Source: Streptomyces dengpaensis (GTDB lineage: Bacteria > Actinomycetota > Actinomycetes > Streptomycetales > Streptomycetaceae). From it: a stretch of 64,000 nucleotides of DNA. Position numbers and translations under genes: made by a program. The stretch covers positions 3,100,001 to 3,164,000 of the forward strand of contig NZ_CP026652.1 of NCBI RefSeq assembly GCF_002946835.1. Reading direction: 5' to 3'. The stretch's first letter is position 1; every line of letters begins with the position of its first letter. The notes under the pieces are model-generated. The model did not search any database, was not told the origin of the DNA, and was given only the letters and a program-made list of their open reading frames with translations. Of this stretch, positions 9,391-18,979 are shown in pieces.

Positions 9391-11187
9391 TCAGCTCTTG
9401 AGGAAGACCTGGGTCGGGTCGGTGTAGCTGGTCACCGTGGAGTAGCGCAGGCCGCCCACGTTGGAGCCGGCGATCTGGAACACCTTGGTGTAGTAGATCG
9501 GCGCCGCCGGGTTGACCTTCTCGCTGATGTACTGGTTGAGCGCGGTCCAGGCCTTCGCGGACTCGGCGGCGTCCGTGATCGTCTGGATCCGGGCGATCTC
9601 CGAGTTCACGTGGGCGTCGTTGATGTGCGCGTAGTTCGACGCACCGTCCTGGATCTGCGTGCCGTCGTACAGCGGCGGGAAGACGGTGTTGGCGGACGGC
9701 CAGTCCTGGCCCCAGCCGGTCATGTAGAGGTCGAAGCCGTTCTGGACCTTGCCGACATTCTCGTACCAGGTCGCGGCGTCGATCTCCTTCTTCTGGACGT
9801 CGAGGCCGATCTTTTCAAGGGCATTCTCGATGAGGACGGCCTGCTGCTGGCGGACCGGGGCGTTGGCGTAGGCGTAGACGACCTTCTTGCCCTTGGCGCC
9901 CGCCTCCTCGATCAGCTTCTTGGCCTTCTCGAGGTCGCCGTTGGGCTTCTTGGCCCGGCCGAACGGGTCGTAGTCCTTCTGGTAGCCCGGAGTGGTGGGC
10001 GACATCAGGCTGTTGGCGACCTCACCGCCGTACGCGCCGCCGTCCGCCTTGAAGACCGCCGTGGCCGGCATGGCGTAGGTGATCGCGTCGCGGATCTTCT
10101 TGTCCTTGATGCGGTCCATGTTGAAGTTCAGCTGCCACACGTACGGGGCGTAGCCCTGGATCGTGCGCTTCATCGCCGCGGGGTCGGAGACGACCTTCTG
10201 CACCTGGGTGGTGGCGACCTGACCGGTCATCATGATGGCGTTCTTGGCTTCGCCGCGGTCGGCGAGGAGCGTCTTGGTCTGGTCCTCGTCGTCGTGGTTG
10301 ATGTCGATGTTGAAGCCGTCGACGTACTGGTGACGCATCGGGTCGGTCTTCGCGTCCCAGTTGGTGTTCTTGACCAGCTTCACGCTCTTGCCGGCCTTGA
10401 GCTCCGAGATCTTGTACGGGCCGACGGCGACCGGCTTGGTGTCGTACTTCGCCTTGGTGTCCGTCTTCTGGGGGACGATCGAGTAACCGGCCATGGCCAG
10501 GGCCTGCGGCAGGTCGGGCTGCGCGGTCTTGAACTTGAAGACGATCGTCTTGTCGTCGGGCGTCGCGAGGACCGTGTCCGGAAGGTGCTTGCCCTTGTAG
10601 GGGCCCTCGTACGCCTTGCGGTAGGCGGTGCCGCTCCCCGACAGCCACTGCTGGACGTAGGTGGGGCCGTCCGTGATGATCGGGTCGTAGAGCCGCTCGA
10701 TGGTGTGGCGGACGTCGGTCGAGTCGATCACATGACCGGTCTCGTCCTTGATGCCGTCCTTCAGCGTGTACGTCCAGGTCTTGCCGCCGTCCGAGATCTT
10801 GCCGGGGTCGGTGGCGAGGTCGCCGACGACGGTGAGGCCGCCCTTGGCGTCCTCCTTGTACGTCGTCAGGCCGCGGTAGATGAGCTTCGAGAGCAGGCCG
10901 CCGTCGCTGACGTAGATCTGGGCCGGGTCGAGGTGCGAGAAGTCGTCCTCCTCGTACACCTGGATCGTGCCGCCGGGCTTGGCGCCCGGGACCTCTTCGG
11001 CCGGTCCCGTCGAGTCGGCGGCCGTACCCATCTTCACGGCCGCGGACTGGGCGGCGGCCTCTTCCTTGTTCTTGCTCTTGTCCGTGTTGTCGCCGCTGTT
11101 ACTGCTGCTGCAGCCGGCCAGCGCGAGGGCGCCGGCCGCGACCGCGACGACGGCGGTTCGCGCTCTGCGGGAAGTGAGGATGCTCAT
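9391..11187 (-). CDS. bldKB: Peptide-binding lipoprotein, BldKB-like (SBP family 5)
   Basis: A 598-residue extracellular solute-binding lipoprotein that would deliver oligopeptides to the permeases. The signal peptide has arginines (SRRAR) and a lipobox LALAGC, with the lipidated cysteine at 26, followed by a serine-rich linker. The family 5 signature region lies at about residues 85-130 (QIYVSDGGLLSKLIYRGL) and KTWTYTLKDGIK. In S. coelicolor BldKB is needed for import of a signal required for aerial growth; that role is transferred here by operon order only. The start at 11187 follows an AGGTGGAC ribosome site. The position between two permease genes is the feature that points to bldK. Confidence 0.88.
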   Translation of the reverse strand: MSILTSRRARTAVVAVAAGALALAGCSSSNSGDNTDKSKNKEEAAAQSAAVKMGTAADSTGPAEEVPGAKPGGTIQVYEEDDFSHLDPAQIYVSDGGLLSKLIYRGLTTYKEDAKGGLTVVGDLATDPGKISDGGKTWTYTLKDGIKDETGHVIDSTDVRHTIERLYDPIITDGPTYVQQWLSGSGTAYRKAYEGPYKGKHLPDTVLATPDDKTIVFKFKTAQPDLPQALAMAGYSIVPQKTDTKAKYDTKPVAVGPYKISELKAGKSVKLVKNTNWDAKTDPMRHQYVDGFNIDINHDDEDQTKTLLADRGEAKNAIMMTGQVATTQVQKVVSDPAAMKRTIQGYAPYVWQLNFNMDRIKDKKIRDAITYAMPATAVFKADGGAYGGEVANSLMSPTTPGYQKDYDPFGRAKKPNGDLEKAKKLIEEAGAKGKKVVYAYANAPVRQQQAVLIENALEKIGLDVQKKEIDAATWYENVGKVQNGFDLYMTGWGQDWPSANTVFPPLYDGTQIQDGASNYAHINDAHVNSEIARIQTITDAAESAKAWTALNQYISEKVNPAAPIYYTKVFQIAGSNVGGLRYSTVTSYTDPTQVFLKS

Positions 11188-11301
11188 GAAGTCGAGTCCA
11201 CCTGCCTGTGAGTTGTGATCAGTGATCCACTGGTGCTGCTTGGCAGTGCACGGCCGGTCGTCGCCGGCTCCCGGGTGGCAGCGGCACCCCGTACTCGGAG
11301 A

Positions 11302-12330
11302 TCAACGGCCCGTCTTGGGATCGAAGGCGTCCCGGACCGAGTCACCGAGGAGGTTGAACGCCACGACGAAGACGACCATGGCGACACCCGGGAAGAACAT
11401 GTAGACGGGGTCCTGTTCGTAGATGTCCGACCCGATGGCGAACATCCGGCCCCAGTCGGGGGTCGGTTCGGTGTAACCGACGCCGACGAAGGAGAGAAAG
11501 GCGACCGAGAGGATGGTGCCGGGCAGCATGTACGTGCCCTGCACCAGGATCGGTGTGACGAGGTTGGGCAGCAGTTCCTTGCGGATGATCCGCCACGGCG
11601 AGGCGCCCGCGACCCTGGCGGCCTCGACGAACTCCCGCTCGCGCAGCGAGAGGGTGACCGCCCGGACCAGCCGGGCGAGGCCCATCCAGCCGAGGAGCCA
11701 CAGCACGCCGACGATCGCGAGTGCGCGGACGTAGGTCGGTGTCTCCTCGTCGGGGGCGACGAACACCGCGGTGATCACGGGCATCGCCGCGATCATGAAC
11801 AGCTGGTTCGGAAAGGCGAGCGCGAAGTCCGTGAGCCGGCCGAGCCAGTAGTCGATCCTGCCGCCGAAGTAGCCGCCGACCAGACCGATCAGGACGCCCA
11901 TGATCACCATCGCGAGCGTCGCCGCGAGCGCCGTGTACAGCGAGGTGCGCATGCCGTACAGGAGCTGCATGAACACATCGCGCCCGAGATTGGGTTCGAT
12001 CCCGAACCAGAACTCCGACGTGATACCGCCGTTGGGGCCCGCGGGCATGTTGAACTCGTTCAGGAGCGTGGGGTCGTCCTGCCCGTAGAGCGTGTACGGG
12101 TCCTTGCCGTACAGCTTCGAGATCAGCGGAGCCAGGGCGGCGATCAGGAAGAAGAAGAGCACGATGTACGCGGAGACGACACCGGCACGGTCGCGCTTGA
12201 ACCGGCGCCACATCAGCTGGCCGGGCGAACGGCCCTCCAGCTTCTCCGGCTCGTCGGAACGCTTCTGCTTGATCTTCTCGTCGACCTCGGCGGAGGCTTC
12301 CGCGCTCTCGATCTCGATCGGACTGGTCAT
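11302..12330 (-). CDS. bldKA: Peptide ABC transporter permease, BldKA-like (DppC type)
   Basis: First structural gene of the importer, 342 residues. A cytoplasmic charged N-terminus (about 1-45) is followed by the DppC-type helix GVVSAYIVLFFFLIAALAPL. The external loop includes NEFNMPAGPNGG and a GIEPNLGRDVF block typical of DppC proteins. The EAA loop is EFVEAARVAGASPWRIIRKE (about 218-237). It is expected to pair with the DppB-type permease. The stop is 114 bases before the lipoprotein start. A short leader ORF with a strong ribosome site lies 97 bases upstream. Confidence 0.9.
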   Translation of the reverse strand: MTSPIEIESAEASAEVDEKIKQKRSDEPEKLEGRSPGQLMWRRFKRDRAGVVSAYIVLFFFLIAALAPLISKLYGKDPYTLYGQDDPTLLNEFNMPAGPNGGITSEFWFGIEPNLGRDVFMQLLYGMRTSLYTALAATLAMVIMGVLIGLVGGYFGGRIDYWLGRLTDFALAFPNQLFMIAAMPVITAVFVAPDEETPTYVRALAIVGVLWLLGWMGLARLVRAVTLSLREREFVEAARVAGASPWRIIRKELLPNLVTPILVQGTYMLPGTILSVAFLSFVGVGYTEPTPDWGRMFAIGSDIYEQDPVYMFFPGVAMVVFVVAFNLLGDSVRDAFDPKTGR

Positions 12331-12835
12331 GATTCGTCCATTTCATGGGTACGCCGAGCCCGCGGCCGCCGTCACAGGGTGCGGACGGCCACAGTTCGGA
12401 CCATGCGGATCAGGAGAGACGTCTGCCTAGTTGTCGCGGTGCGCAAGGGCGCGGAATGCGGCAACTCGCTGATGAACACGCGTAGTTGGCATCTGGTGCC
12501 TCCTCATGACTCAACCGGTGCACGGACAGGAGGGGCCCTTGACGAACCTCCGACACCCCTGACGGAAGGTCAAACACCCCACTGTGCTCGTGAGTCGGCG
12601 CTGTCCCCACAGCGCATGACCCATTGACCCGAGCGTTGCGGCTAACTATGTGACATGAGCCAGATAACCGACCACAGCCTTTAGGTCTCGGTTCCATCAC
12701 AGCTGACGCTTAGATCTTCCAAAATCTGGACAAATTGATCCGCCGGAGAAGCCCGCGAAACGGACGTGTTACATGCCTATCGGGCGGGGAGTTCCGCATT
12801 TCGGACACGTCGGGGCAGAAAAACCGGTTGAAAAA
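12331..12835 (-). promoter_or_regulatory. Upstream control region of the bldK-like operon
   Basis: About 500 bases, relatively AT-rich for this genome around 12700-12830, precede the operon. It holds the leader ORF and a short inverted repeat TCCA-AAATC-TGGA at 12718-12730. No clear sigma-70 promoter could be fixed. A minus-strand reading at 12410-12700 lacks family features and is not called as a gene. Confidence 0.45.
12427..12492 (-). CDS. Candidate 21-residue leader peptide upstream of the bldK-like operon
   Basis: An ATG at 12492 is preceded six bases away by AGGAGG, one of the best ribosome sites in the window, and opens a 21-codon frame ending in TAG. The peptide begins MPTTRVHQRV and ends FRALAHRDN; it is basic with no cysteine and is not an obvious signal peptide. 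It lies 96 bases before the first permease gene. The strong site and short length suggest a translated leader that could control the operon by attenuation or coupling. It is not the Cys-type leader known from sulfur genes. Whether it is translated is unknown. Confidence 0.45.
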   Translation of the reverse strand: MPTTRVHQRVAAFRALAHRDN

Positions 12836-12870
12836 AGCCCGGGTGCCCCCAACATGGGGGCACCCGGGCT
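12836..12870 (-). terminator. Intrinsic terminator of typA
   Basis: A perfect 15-bp stem (12836-12850 with 12856-12870) closes a 5-base loop. Read on the minus strand it is followed by a T-run (complement of the A-run at 12831-12836). It lies 116 bases beyond the typA stop and insulates the importer operon from typA transcription. Confidence 0.92.
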
Positions 12871-12986
12871 CAGTCGCCGATGGCTCCGGTGGATCAGCCG
12901 TAGCGACCGATCGGATTCAGCCGTTCCGGCCGGTGTCGATCAGCCGTGACGGCCGATAACGATCAGCCGGATCAGGCCGATGAGGA

Positions 12987-14894
<1,908 letters not shown>

Positions 14895-15333
14895 ATTGAG
14901 GCGCTTCTCCCGGGGTGAGTGGACGGCCTCCGCTGCGCGGGGCCTGCCGGGCTGAACACGCCACGGCCTTACCCCATGGTACGTGGCCCCGGAGGAGGCG
15001 GCCTCCGCAGGTCCACACCCCCCTGGCGGGGAGCCGTCCCATACGTGCCGCTGGGGGCGGCAGCCCACCCGCAGCAGCACGACGGCGCCGCGGGCGCCAG
15101 ACGATCGTAGCTGCGGGCAGTCGTGCCGCTGGGGCGGCACGGGTGGGCGCAGCGGCACCCCGTCAACGCAGGGCTGCGTACCGCCCCCCGAGCCCAGCCC
15201 CGGTGCCGGGAACCTTGGTGCAATAGGGCACCCGGCGCTGGGGGCTGTGCCCACCCGTCCCGCCCCGCGGGACGACTGCCCACAGCGGGAGCGGGACGGC
15301 GGCTCCACAGCGGTAGCGGTGGTGGCGGCGGGC
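14895..15333. repeat. GC-rich intergenic region with repeated and inverted blocks
   Basis: No gene is supported in these 439 bases. The block GTGCCGCTGGGG occurs at about 15043 and again at about 15123. The complement-like blocks CAGCCCACCC, GGGTGGGCGCAGC and CTGTGCCCACCC are spread over 15060-15260. The mix of direct and inverted copies resembles the short dispersed repeats often found between Streptomyces genes. It separates typA from the end of the binding-protein gene. Confidence 0.55.
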
Positions 15334-17496
15334 CTAGTTCGACGGGCTCGCCGCAGGCCGGGGCGGCTTCTTCAGGAAGCCCATGTCCTCGTACACCGGG
15401 GTCTGGAAGCCGAAGGCTCCGGTGTTGGCCAGGGAGGTGCGGGCGGCGGTGAGCTGGGGGCGCTGGTAGAGGGGGATGGAGCCGGCGGCGGCCCAGATGC
15501 GGGCGTCGGCCTTGCGGACCAGCGAGCGCGCCTCGTCCTCGTCGAGCTCGGCGATGGCCTGGTCGAAGAGCTGGTCGACCTGGTCGGTACCGACACGGGT
15601 GTAGTTCTGCTCGACGCTCAGGGACCCGTCGGCGGCCGGCACCGGCTTCGCGAAGATCGGCCGCGCGTCGGTGGCCGGGAAGGCAGACGCGGGCCACGAG
15701 TACAGCGCCAGGTCGTACTGCCCCGAGGCGATGTGGTCCTTGAAGTAGCTGTCGTCCGAGACCTTGGACAGCTCGGCGCGGACCCCGATGCGCTCCAGCA
15801 TCCGCGCGATACGGTCGGCGACCGTGCGCAGGGCCTCCGCGCCGGGCCCCGAGGGCAGCACGAAGCGAAGCGTCAGCGGCTTGCCGTCCTTGGCGGCGAG
15901 TGCCCCGGCGGCGGCGCCCCCGGGAGCCGCCGTGCCCGCGGGAGCGGCCGTGCCCGCGGGAGCGGCCGTGCCCTTGGGCGCGTACGCACCCGGCGCCCCG
16001 CCCGGGTGGTTGGCGTACTGCTTGCCGTCCATGTGCTGGCCGGCCTGGTCGTCCGCCTGCTGGTGCTGCGTCGTCTGGTCCTTGGGGTCCTTCTTCTCCC
16101 GGTCGGCCTCGGCGGGCTTGTTGTCCTCGCCGACGATGTACTCCCCGTCGTCGCCGGGGCCGTCCCCGGAGTCGGAGTCCGCCTTCTTGCCCTTGGCCCC
16201 GGCGGCGTTCTCCTCCTTCTGCTCCGTGACCGGCCCGCCGGGCACCCATCCGGCATCGGCGAGCAGCGCCCGCGCCTCCTCGGTGTCCTGGCCGCCGAGG
16301 GCGCCGCTGTTGTCGGCGTACGCCTGCTGGCCGGAGAGGGCGAGGTGGCTGCCGACCGGCACGGCAGGCAGCCCGAGCGGCGAGAGGACGGCCTGGGCGA
16401 GTTCCTTGCGGTCGAGAGCGCGGGCCACGGCACGGCGGACGCGCTCGTCGGCGAGCGGGCCCTGGGCGCCGTTGAGGGCGAGCTGGGTGTAGATGGGTTC
16501 GAGGGACTTACGGACCACGAAGTCGCGCAGTGCCACCTGCTGCTCGGGATGCTCGGCGATCGCCTTGCGCGTCCTCGGGGACACCCCGGGCCCCGTCAGG
16601 GGCTTGCTGCCGCCGTCGCGGGCGGCGAGGGTGATCCGCTCGGCCTGGGAGGGGTCGATCTCGGCCAGGTCGAGCCTGCCCGCGGCCAGCGCGGCGGCTC
16701 GCTGGTCGCGGGGAACGGCGACCAGGTCGATCTCGGCGAGCTTGGTGGGACGGCCCCACCAGCGCGGGTTGCGGGTGAGGGTGACCTGGGCGTTCTTGCG
16801 GTCCACCGCCTTCAGCGCGAAGGGCCCGGCGGTGACGTTCAGCTTCTTCCTCGCCCCGTCGTTGAAGGTGTCCGGGGTGCCCATGACGTCCTTCGGGTAC
16901 AGCGGCGAGAACAGCGACTTCCAGTCGGCGTAGGGGCGGCTGAAGGTGACGCGGACCTCAAGGTCGTTCTTGCCGCGCTCGACGCTCTCGATGCGGTCGT
17001 AGCCGGCGTTGCGGGCCGTCCAGTACGCGGTGTCCCTGCCGGACAGGGCGCGCCACTGGGCGGCGAAGTCGGCGGCGCCGATCTCGCGTCCGTCGCTCCA
17101 GACCGCCTGCTGGTTGAGCTTGTAGAGCACGACCTGCTTGGGCTCGCGCTCGACGATCTTCGCCGACTCCAGGTAGTCCGAGTTGGCCTGCGGGCGCCCG
17201 TTCGGGTCGAGCCGGTACATCGACGGCAGTACGGCACCGGCGACCCGCGAGGTCGCGGAGTCGGCGTCCGCCTGGAAGGTGTTCAGCGTCTCCGGGACGG
17301 CGTCCACGGCCCAGCGCAGGGTGCCGCCGTCGGCGATCTCATCCCGGGACGCGGGCGCGATGTCCTGCCCCGCGACGGGTTTGCCCGCCTCGTCCTCCGC
17401 GCTGCACGCGGCGAGTGCGGGTACCGCGAGTGCGCTCGCGGTGAGGAAGGCGACCGAGCGCAGCACCGCGCGCAGTCCGACGCCGTCGTGGGACAT
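15334..17496 (-). CDS. Peptide-type ABC substrate-binding lipoprotein with long disordered insertion
   Basis: A 720-residue family 5 solute-binding protein, longer than the usual 530-600. The lipobox LAAC ends at Cys31. Family blocks include GGTLRWAVDAVPETLNTF (about 57-74), WSDGREIGAADF (133-144) and RVRRAVARALDRKELA (352-367). Residues 424-537 are a hydrophilic, Lys/Asp/Gln-rich segment ending in TAAPAG repeats, inserted in the C-terminal lobe. The start is set by GGAGGT about 9 bases before the ATG at 17496. No permease or ATPase gene is next to it, so it may feed another importer such as the one at 6-12 kb, or act as a sensor. Confidence 0.88.
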   Translation of the reverse strand: MSHDGVGLRAVLRSVAFLTASALAVPALAACSAEDEAGKPVAGQDIAPASRDEIADGGTLRWAVDAVPETLNTFQADADSATSRVAGAVLPSMYRLDPNGRPQANSDYLESAKIVEREPKQVVLYKLNQQAVWSDGREIGAADFAAQWRALSGRDTAYWTARNAGYDRIESVERGKNDLEVRVTFSRPYADWKSLFSPLYPKDVMGTPDTFNDGARKKLNVTAGPFALKAVDRKNAQVTLTRNPRWWGRPTKLAEIDLVAVPRDQRAAALAAGRLDLAEIDPSQAERITLAARDGGSKPLTGPGVSPRTRKAIAEHPEQQVALRDFVVRKSLEPIYTQLALNGAQGPLADERVRRAVARALDRKELAQAVLSPLGLPAVPVGSHLALSGQQAYADNSGALGGQDTEEARALLADAGWVPGGPVTEQKEENAAGAKGKKADSDSGDGPGDDGEYIVGEDNKPAEADREKKDPKDQTTQHQQADDQAGQHMDGKQYANHPGGAPGAYAPKGTAAPAGTAAPAGTAAPGGAAAGALAAKDGKPLTLRFVLPSGPGAEALRTVADRIARMLERIGVRAELSKVSDDSYFKDHIASGQYDLALYSWPASAFPATDARPIFAKPVPAADGSLSVEQNYTRVGTDQVDQLFDQAIAELDEDEARSLVRKADARIWAAAGSIPLYQRPQLTAARTSLANTGAFGFQTPVYEDMGFLKKPPRPAASPSN
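15910..15975 (-). repeat. 18-bp coding repeat for TAAPAG units
   Basis: Three near-identical 18-bp units (GGGAGCGGCCGTGCCCGC on the plus strand) encode the repeated TAAPAG of the binding protein's insertion. Such units can change copy number by slippage. Confidence 0.7.
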
Positions 17497-17829
17497 CTCT
17501 GCTACCTCCGATGAGCCGCTCCCGCCGGTGACATTAGATGTGATCTGTCCACATTTGGCGGTATTTTGGAGTTGATCAGATCTATGGCCCCACTGAAGAG
17601 GAAAGGGTTCGTCTGCCGGGGGCGACACGGCGGCAGGGACACCGAAGGTCACCCGTGCGGCCCAACGCACACCCCCGGCGCACACAGAGCGCATGCGAGC
17701 GTGCAGAGGAGGCACGCAATCCGCCAATCGATGCACATGCCTTCCCACCGGCCGGTGTGACGCGCAACACTCGCAGGCGCATGAACGTTGCCGCCCAGGG
17801 CCCGATGCCCACGGAAGTGAGGTCACGTC
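17497..17829. promoter_or_regulatory. Divergent upstream region, binding protein and succinate dehydrogenase cluster
   Basis: No gene is supported in these 333 bases. The first 80 bases are AT-richer and include ACATTTGGCGGTATTTTGGA near 17553-17572, a plausible regulatory stretch for the binding-protein gene. It carries TCCA and TGGA blocks like the inverted repeat found upstream of the bldK-like operon. Confidence 0.35.
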
Positions 17830-18120
17830 ATGTCCGTGCAAGACGACCTGATGACAGTCCAGCGCTGCCTCGACGACCTGTCGCGGTCGGTGAGCCGCCT
17901 GGAGCAGGAGATCGGCAGCGGCGGGATCGACATACGCCGCGTCCGCACCGACGCCGACCATCTGCGCGAGAGCGTCGCGCTGCTGCGCGAGACGGCACCC
18001 CGCGTCACCTCGTCCGGCCGCCCCGACCTCGTGCCCATCCCCGACACCCCGTACGACGACACCCTGTGGACGGACTCGGACGACGAGGGCCTCGGCGCCC
18101 GCGACCGGCACGCCCCCTGA
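17830..18120 (+). CDS. Small acidic coiled-coil protein upstream of succinate dehydrogenase genes
   Basis: A 96-residue protein of unknown function. Residues 1-55 have heptad spacing typical of a coiled coil (VQRCLDDLSRSVSRLEQEIG, then ADHLRESVALLRE). The tail is acidic and proline-rich with no membrane segment. It starts with MSVQDDLMTV after a GGAAGTGAGG site and ends 13 bases before the membrane anchor gene, so it is probably the first gene of that operon. It may be an assembly or regulatory partner of the dehydrogenase, but only position supports that. Confidence 0.75.
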   Translation: MSVQDDLMTVQRCLDDLSRSVSRLEQEIGSGGIDIRRVRTDADHLRESVALLRETAPRVTSSGRPDLVPIPDTPYDDTLWTDSDDEGLGARDRHAP

Positions 18121-18133
18121 ACCGACCGGAGTC

Positions 18134-18961
18134 ATGACTTTGGCCACTGGTACGGAACCACATCCGAACAGCGGCGGCGTACGGACCGGTACGCGCGCCG
18201 CGATCGACGCCCCGCATCTGCGGACCGACCGCTGGTGGCTGGCCCCGGCCGCCACGGCGGCCGGTCTGCTGGCGTTCATCGTCTACTCGACGTGGCGGGC
18301 CTTCGCCGACGCCGACTACTACGCGGCGCCGTACGTCTCGCCGTTCTACTCGCCGTGTCTGGCCGAGCGGTGCGAGACCATGCGCGCGGGCCCCAATGCC
18401 GACCTCTTCGGCAGCTGGTGGGCGATCTCCCCGGCGATCATCATCCTGATCTTCCCGCTCGGCTTCCGCCTGACCTGCTACTACTACCGCAAGGCCTACT
18501 ACCGCGGCTTCTGGATGTCGCCCCCGGCCTGCGCGGTGGCGGAACCGCACAAGAAGTACACCGGCGAGACCCGCTTCCCGCTGATCCTGCAGAACATCCA
18601 CCGGTACTTCTTCTACGCGGCGATCCTCGTGGCGGGCGTCCTGACGTACGACACCGTGCTCGCCTTCCGCGACGAGCACTACAACTGGGGCCACATGGGT
18701 CTGGGCACCGTGGTCTTCCTGGTGAACATCGTGCTGATCTGGGCGTACACCCTCTCCTGCCACTCCTGCCGGCACATCGTCGGCGGAAAGCTCAAGCACT
18801 TCTCGCAGCATCCCGTGCGCTACCGGGCATGGCAGTTCATCGGACGACTCAATGAACGCCACATGCTGCTGGCCTGGACGTCGTTGGTGAGCGTGGCACT
18901 CGCCGACTTCTACGTGTATCTGGTCGCGTCCGGCGCCTTCGACGATCCGCGCTTCTTTTAG
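18134..18961 (+). CDS. Succinate dehydrogenase/fumarate reductase membrane anchor subunit
   Basis: A 275-residue membrane protein that likely anchors the flavoprotein and iron-sulfur subunits and passes electrons to or from quinone. Five hydrophobic helices are visible, for example LAPAATAAGLLAFIVYSTW, AIIILIFPLGFRL, YFFYAAILVAGVLTYDTVLAF, VVFLVNIVLIWAYTL and WTSLVSVALADFYVYLV. Histidines in ENIHRYFF-type context (QNIHRYFF, about 155-162), HMGLG and HSCRHI are candidate heme ligands. It differs from the small SdhC/SdhD pair and matches the longer single anchor of a second actinobacterial enzyme. It ends 18 bases before the flavoprotein gene. Confidence 0.82.
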   Translation: MTLATGTEPHPNSGGVRTGTRAAIDAPHLRTDRWWLAPAATAAGLLAFIVYSTWRAFADADYYAAPYVSPFYSPCLAERCETMRAGPNADLFGSWWAISPAIIILIFPLGFRLTCYYYRKAYYRGFWMSPPACAVAEPHKKYTGETRFPLILQNIHRYFFYAAILVAGVLTYDTVLAFRDEHYNWGHMGLGTVVFLVNIVLIWAYTLSCHSCRHIVGGKLKHFSQHPVRYRAWQFIGRLNERHMLLAWTSLVSVALADFYVYLVASGAFDDPRFF

Positions 18962-18979
18962 ATTGGGTGGGGACTTCTG

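Noticed and set aside
12410..12700. 96-codon minus-strand frame upstream of the bldK-like operon
   Set aside because: No ribosome site and no family resemblance; it overlaps the better-supported short leader ORF in another frame.
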